From the NCBI RefSeq assembly GCF_020171845.1, contig NZ_JAIVAM010000002.1:310001-374000 (forward strand): a stretch of DNA of 64,000 bases. The letters are read 5' to 3'. Below the pieces are notes generated by a model, which made no database searches, had not been told where the DNA came from, and saw only the letters and a list, made by a program, of their open reading frames with translations. This document shows, in pieces, positions 61,102 to 64,000 of this stretch. This stretch comes from Cytobacillus kochii. GTDB taxonomy: Bacteria > Bacillota > Bacilli > Bacillales > Cytobacillaceae. Positions within the stretch are counted from its first letter, which is position 1. Every line of letters begins with the position of its first letter. The translations under genes and the position numbers were made by a program.

Positions 61102-61830
61102 ATGTTTGACCTTTTTAATCAAATTAGCGGGATGCTAAGTGGACCAATTCATGGTCTAGCTTATGGCTTCGAGCACATTCCAGTATTATTTGCCTTTTTT
61201 CTGGGGTTAGTTGGGGCTGTTGCACCATGCCAATTAACAAGCAATGTTAGTGCTATTACTATATATGGGAATAAATCATTGATGGGTAGAGTTCCCTGGT
61301 TACATGTATTCTTGTTTATTATTGGAAAGATTGTAGTCTTCTCTGCTCTAGGAATAATGATTTGGTTACTAGGGAAAGAAGTAAATAGCACATTAACTCA
61401 ACTATTTCCAGTCATTAGAAAAGCAATAGGACCACTTCTAATCATTATCGGCTTATTTATGATCGGATTGTTTAAATTTAATAAATCACTAGGAAGAATC
61501 AGATTACCAGAGAAATTAAAAGATAGCCATTTGGGAAGTTTTTTGATGGGAGTAAGTTTTACTTTGGCATTTTGTCCAACGATGTTTGTACTGTTTATCA
61601 TGACGTTAATGCCAGTTGTTTTGACAACATCATATGGCATTATATTGCCATCAGTATTTGGGATTGGGACATCTCTTCCCCTTTTGGTAGTAATCTTTCT
61701 CATTTGGTATTTTGGTGCAAGTGGAGTAATCTTAAAGAAAAGCAGAAAGATAGGGGCTATTACCCAAAAAGTTGCCGGTGGATTACTCCTTATTATAGGT
61801 ATTTTTGACACATTAACCTATTGGTTGTAA
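61102..61830 (+). CDS. CcdA/DsbD-like membrane protein
   Basis: The 242-residue protein has six or more transmembrane helices. The two helix-1/helix-4 motifs with Pro-Cys pairs are visible: VAPCQLTSNVSA and FCPTMFVLFI. These are typical of the CcdA/DsbD transmembrane domain, which carries electrons across the membrane for thiol or cytochrome c maturation. Here it lies between a SHOCT gene and a two-component system, so a metal- or redox-stress role is likely. The RBS is weak (GTGAG). Confidence 0.75.
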   Translation: MFDLFNQISGMLSGPIHGLAYGFEHIPVLFAFFLGLVGAVAPCQLTSNVSAITIYGNKSLMGRVPWLHVFLFIIGKIVVFSALGIMIWLLGKEVNSTLTQLFPVIRKAIGPLLIIIGLFMIGLFKFNKSLGRIRLPEKLKDSHLGSFLMGVSFTLAFCPTMFVLFIMTLMPVVLTTSYGIILPSVFGIGTSLPLLVVIFLIWYFGASGVILKKSRKIGAITQKVAGGLLLIIGIFDTLTYWL

Positions 61831-61841
61831 AGAGGTCAGTT

Positions 61842-63230
61842 ATGTTTAATAAACTATCTTTAAAAATCGGATTATTATTTTTCATTTTTATTTTAATCAT
61901 TGAATCTTTTCTATTTTTTATATTATACACGAATTTGGTCAATGAGCGAATTGAAGAAGTAATGAATAACCTCTTAGCACGAGGAAATATGCATAGTGCT
62001 GTACTAGAAGATAATTTTGACAGTCCTACATTAGAGCATGTTGGACTAATGGAATCTGCCTCTGATTTTGCAGTTATCATCACTGATGAAACAGGAAATA
62101 TCATTATAAACTCTGACCCAGTTGAACAAGAAATGAAAGATGCAATCGAACATACTGATTATAATGATATGCCAACTGAGGGGGAAATCGTTGAGAATCG
62201 TTGGAATAAGAAGAAGTATATAGTAGCAGATAGTCCAATTACAATTAATGGTAAACATCAAGGTCACGTCTTTATGTTTGCTCCTACAAATAATGTGAAA
62301 AAAATTGTTGATCATTTAAGTGATCAATTTCTCGTAATCGGCATGATAACGATACTATTAACTATTATTACTATTTTTATTCTGTCTAGGTTTATTACGC
62401 TTCCAGTGATTAAAATAAAGGAAGCGACGGAACAGTTAAGTAAAGGGAAAAATAAGGTTGAGTTAAATACGGAAAGAAAAGATGAACTAGGAGAGTTATC
62501 AAATTCTATTACTAAATTATCCCAGGACTTGGAACGACTAAGAAATGATAGAAATGAATTTTTAGCGAGTATATCACACGAACTTAGGACTCCATTAACC
62601 TATATAAAAGGATATGCGGATATAATCAGTCGCCCTGATATTACACGTGAAGAAAAAGAAGAGTTTATTATTATAATACGTGAAGAAACAGAACAATTAA
62701 ATGTACTTATAAAGAATTTGTTTGAATTAGCCAAAATGGATAAAAACAATTTTGTCATTCATCCTGAAAAGGTTCTGTTAGAAGAGTTACTCTATTCGCT
62801 AGCGGACCGTATTAGACCTGCTTATGCAGAAAAAAACATAACATTATCTGTTAGCTGCCCCAAGGATATAATAGCATTTGTCGATTCAGAGAGAATTCAA
62901 CAGGTTTTACTAAATATATTAGATAATGCTAGAAAACATTCTTTTGAAGGTGGCTATGTTTCATTAGAGGTATATGAAACGAATCAAGTTACAAATATTA
63001 TTATTACTGATGATGGGGAGGGGATTCCGAAAGAAGACCTTCCAAAAATATTTGATCGTTTATACAGAGTTGAAAAATCGAGGTCACGAAAAAGTGGTGG
63101 TGCTGGGTTAGGGTTAGCAATTGTTAAAGAAATTATAGAATCCCATGGGGGAAGTGTGGAAGTACTAAGTGAATTAGGAAAGGGTACAAGTGTTACTATT
63201 TCATTAAGGAGAGGCAACAAAGATGAATAA
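61842..63230 (+). CDS. Sensor histidine kinase
   Basis: The 462-residue kinase has two transmembrane helices (about residues 7-31 and 165-190) around an extracytoplasmic sensor domain. HAMP, HisKA (SISHELRTPLTYIKGYADII), then HATPase_c with NILDNARKHS, DDGEGI and GGAGLGLAIVK follow. It is probably paired with the response regulator that overlaps its end by 8 bases. ATG 61842 follows AGAGGT. The signal is unknown, possibly metal or envelope stress. Confidence 0.9.
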   Translation: MFNKLSLKIGLLFFIFILIIESFLFFILYTNLVNERIEEVMNNLLARGNMHSAVLEDNFDSPTLEHVGLMESASDFAVIITDETGNIIINSDPVEQEMKDAIEHTDYNDMPTEGEIVENRWNKKKYIVADSPITINGKHQGHVFMFAPTNNVKKIVDHLSDQFLVIGMITILLTIITIFILSRFITLPVIKIKEATEQLSKGKNKVELNTERKDELGELSNSITKLSQDLERLRNDRNEFLASISHELRTPLTYIKGYADIISRPDITREEKEEFIIIIREETEQLNVLIKNLFELAKMDKNNFVIHPEKVLLEELLYSLADRIRPAYAEKNITLSVSCPKDIIAFVDSERIQQVLLNILDNARKHSFEGGYVSLEVYETNQVTNIIITDDGEGIPKEDLPKIFDRLYRVEKSRSRKSGGAGLGLAIVKEIIESHGGSVEVLSELGKGTSVTISLRRGNKDE

Positions 63231-63903
63231 AGTTCTATTAGTTGATGATGAAAAGCGTATGTTAGATTTATTAGCTTTGTATTTGAGACCTCACAATTAT
63301 GATTACAAAAAAGCTATTGATTCAAATGAAGCCTTGAGATTTCTGAAAGAAGAGGCTTTTGACATCGTTTTACTTGATGTAATGATGCCAAAAATGGATG
63401 GTTGGGAACTATGCAAGGAAATCAGGAAATTTTCTGATGTTCCTATTATTATGGTTACTGCACGTGAACAGAGAGAAGATATTGTTAAAGGATTAAAACT
63501 AGGGGCAGATGATTATATTACAAAGCCGTTTAACGAAGATGAATTATTAGCTAGAATGGAAGCACTACTACGCAGAAGAACTCCAACTAATTATGTTGAA
63601 ATAAATGGGTTACTATGGGATGAAAGAAGTTATGAGCTTTCCTATAAAAATAAGGCAATCAAACTAACACCTAAAGAATTTATCATGATTGGATATTTGA
63701 TAAAAAACCCTAATCAAGTGTTTGGACGGGAGCAACTAATCGACCTAATTTGGGGATTTGAATCAGATACAGGTGGAAGAACAGTTGACTCCCACGTGAG
63801 AAATATAAGAGAAAAGATCCGTCAGGCAGGATTCCCTATTGATGAACATTTTATAACTGTTTGGGGTGTGGGGTATAAATGGATTAACACTCCCATCAAT
63901 TGA
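63223..63903 (+). CDS. OmpR-family response regulator
   Basis: The 226-residue protein has a receiver domain with Asp8/Asp9, phospho-acceptor Asp52 (IVLLDVMMP) and Lys in ADDYITKPF. A winged-helix output domain follows (KLTPKEFIMIGYLIKNPNQV, then GGRTVDSHVRNIREKIR). It is the partner of the overlapping kinase. The kinase-then-regulator order is opposite to that of most OmpR pairs. The last 97 bases of the window show no feature. Confidence 0.92.
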   Translation: MNKVLLVDDEKRMLDLLALYLRPHNYDYKKAIDSNEALRFLKEEAFDIVLLDVMMPKMDGWELCKEIRKFSDVPIIMVTAREQREDIVKGLKLGADDYITKPFNEDELLARMEALLRRRTPTNYVEINGLLWDERSYELSYKNKAIKLTPKEFIMIGYLIKNPNQVFGREQLIDLIWGFESDTGGRTVDSHVRNIREKIRQAGFPIDEHFITVWGVGYKWINTPIN

Positions 63904-64000
63904 TTCCTAAATTAGATTTATGGAAACCCTGCTCTTTTTGTCAATAATTTGTAACGTTTTCTCGATAATTAATTGAAAAACTTTTTTTAAATTTATTATA

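Overview
The window is about 64 kb of low-GC chromosomal DNA from a motile, spore-forming member of the Bacillaceae (Bacillus sensu lato). The case rests on strong AGGAGG-type ribosome binding sites with frequent TTG/GTG starts, a LiaIH-FSR envelope-stress operon, a SinI/SinR pair, MotAB, the spore enzyme PdaA, a YkvU-like flippase, and long gene-order agreement with the Bacillus subtilis yfk-yfj segment (yfkM, yfkK, yfkH, yfkF, chaA/yfkE, yfkD, yfkA, yfjT, pdaA/yfjS, yfjP, yfjO). The secreted subtilisin closely resembles, from memory, the cold-active subtilisins of Antarctic Bacillus isolates. I saw no rRNA, tRNA, CRISPR array, prophage or intact insertion sequence.

Layout. 0-10 kb: the tail of a zinc-type dehydrogenase, a secreted subtilisin, an MFS exporter, a YfmL-type DEAD-box helicase, a Rieske-FAD oxidoreductase, a Cys/Met-metabolism PLP enzyme, a hidden small membrane protein, an RraA-like protein and a VanW-like protein. 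10.5-14 kb: liaI-liaH-(terminator)-liaF-liaS-liaR. 14-24.7 kb: a possible Fur-controlled small-protein unit, an ABC-F ATPase, a flippase, a lone ECF sigma factor, CorA, a thioesterase, an SCP2 protein, an acetyltransferase and a cardiolipin synthase. 24.7-29.5 kb (minus strand): an operon that pairs a Tat-exported gluconate-dehydrogenase-type small subunit and its GMC flavoprotein with tatA-tatC, then a Bax-inhibitor-like protein and MscL. 29.8-32 kb: a lipoprotein followed by a 51-bp tandem repeat array of about 17 units. 32-46.4 kb: ampS, topB, hutH with an attenuator-like leader, motAB, psuK-psuG, sinI facing sinR, yfkM, map, yfkK, a YtxH-like protein and yfkH. 46.4-58.8 kb: zosA and the yfkF to rlmCD block, with a class I fumarase inserted in it.

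58.8-64 kb: a gene-free 1.16-kb stretch directly after rlmCD holds two nests of short motifs arranged as inverted clusters. They look like the bare ends of transposons. After it comes an accessory set: a YdhK lipoprotein, a SHOCT-domain membrane protein split at an A9 run, a CcdA/DsbD-like membrane protein and a histidine kinase-response regulator pair. It resembles metal- or redox-stress islands.

The observations I rate highest are the 51-bp hairpin-forming array, the inverted motif nests after rlmCD, the split SHOCT gene, the hutH leader (promoter, 28-codon ORF and terminator), and three genes below the usual ORF size cutoff: sinI, the 7998-8153 membrane protein and the Fur-box-linked 55-residue protein. 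No database search was possible. Family names rest on motif and sequence memory, and small regulatory sites are inference unless stated otherwise.
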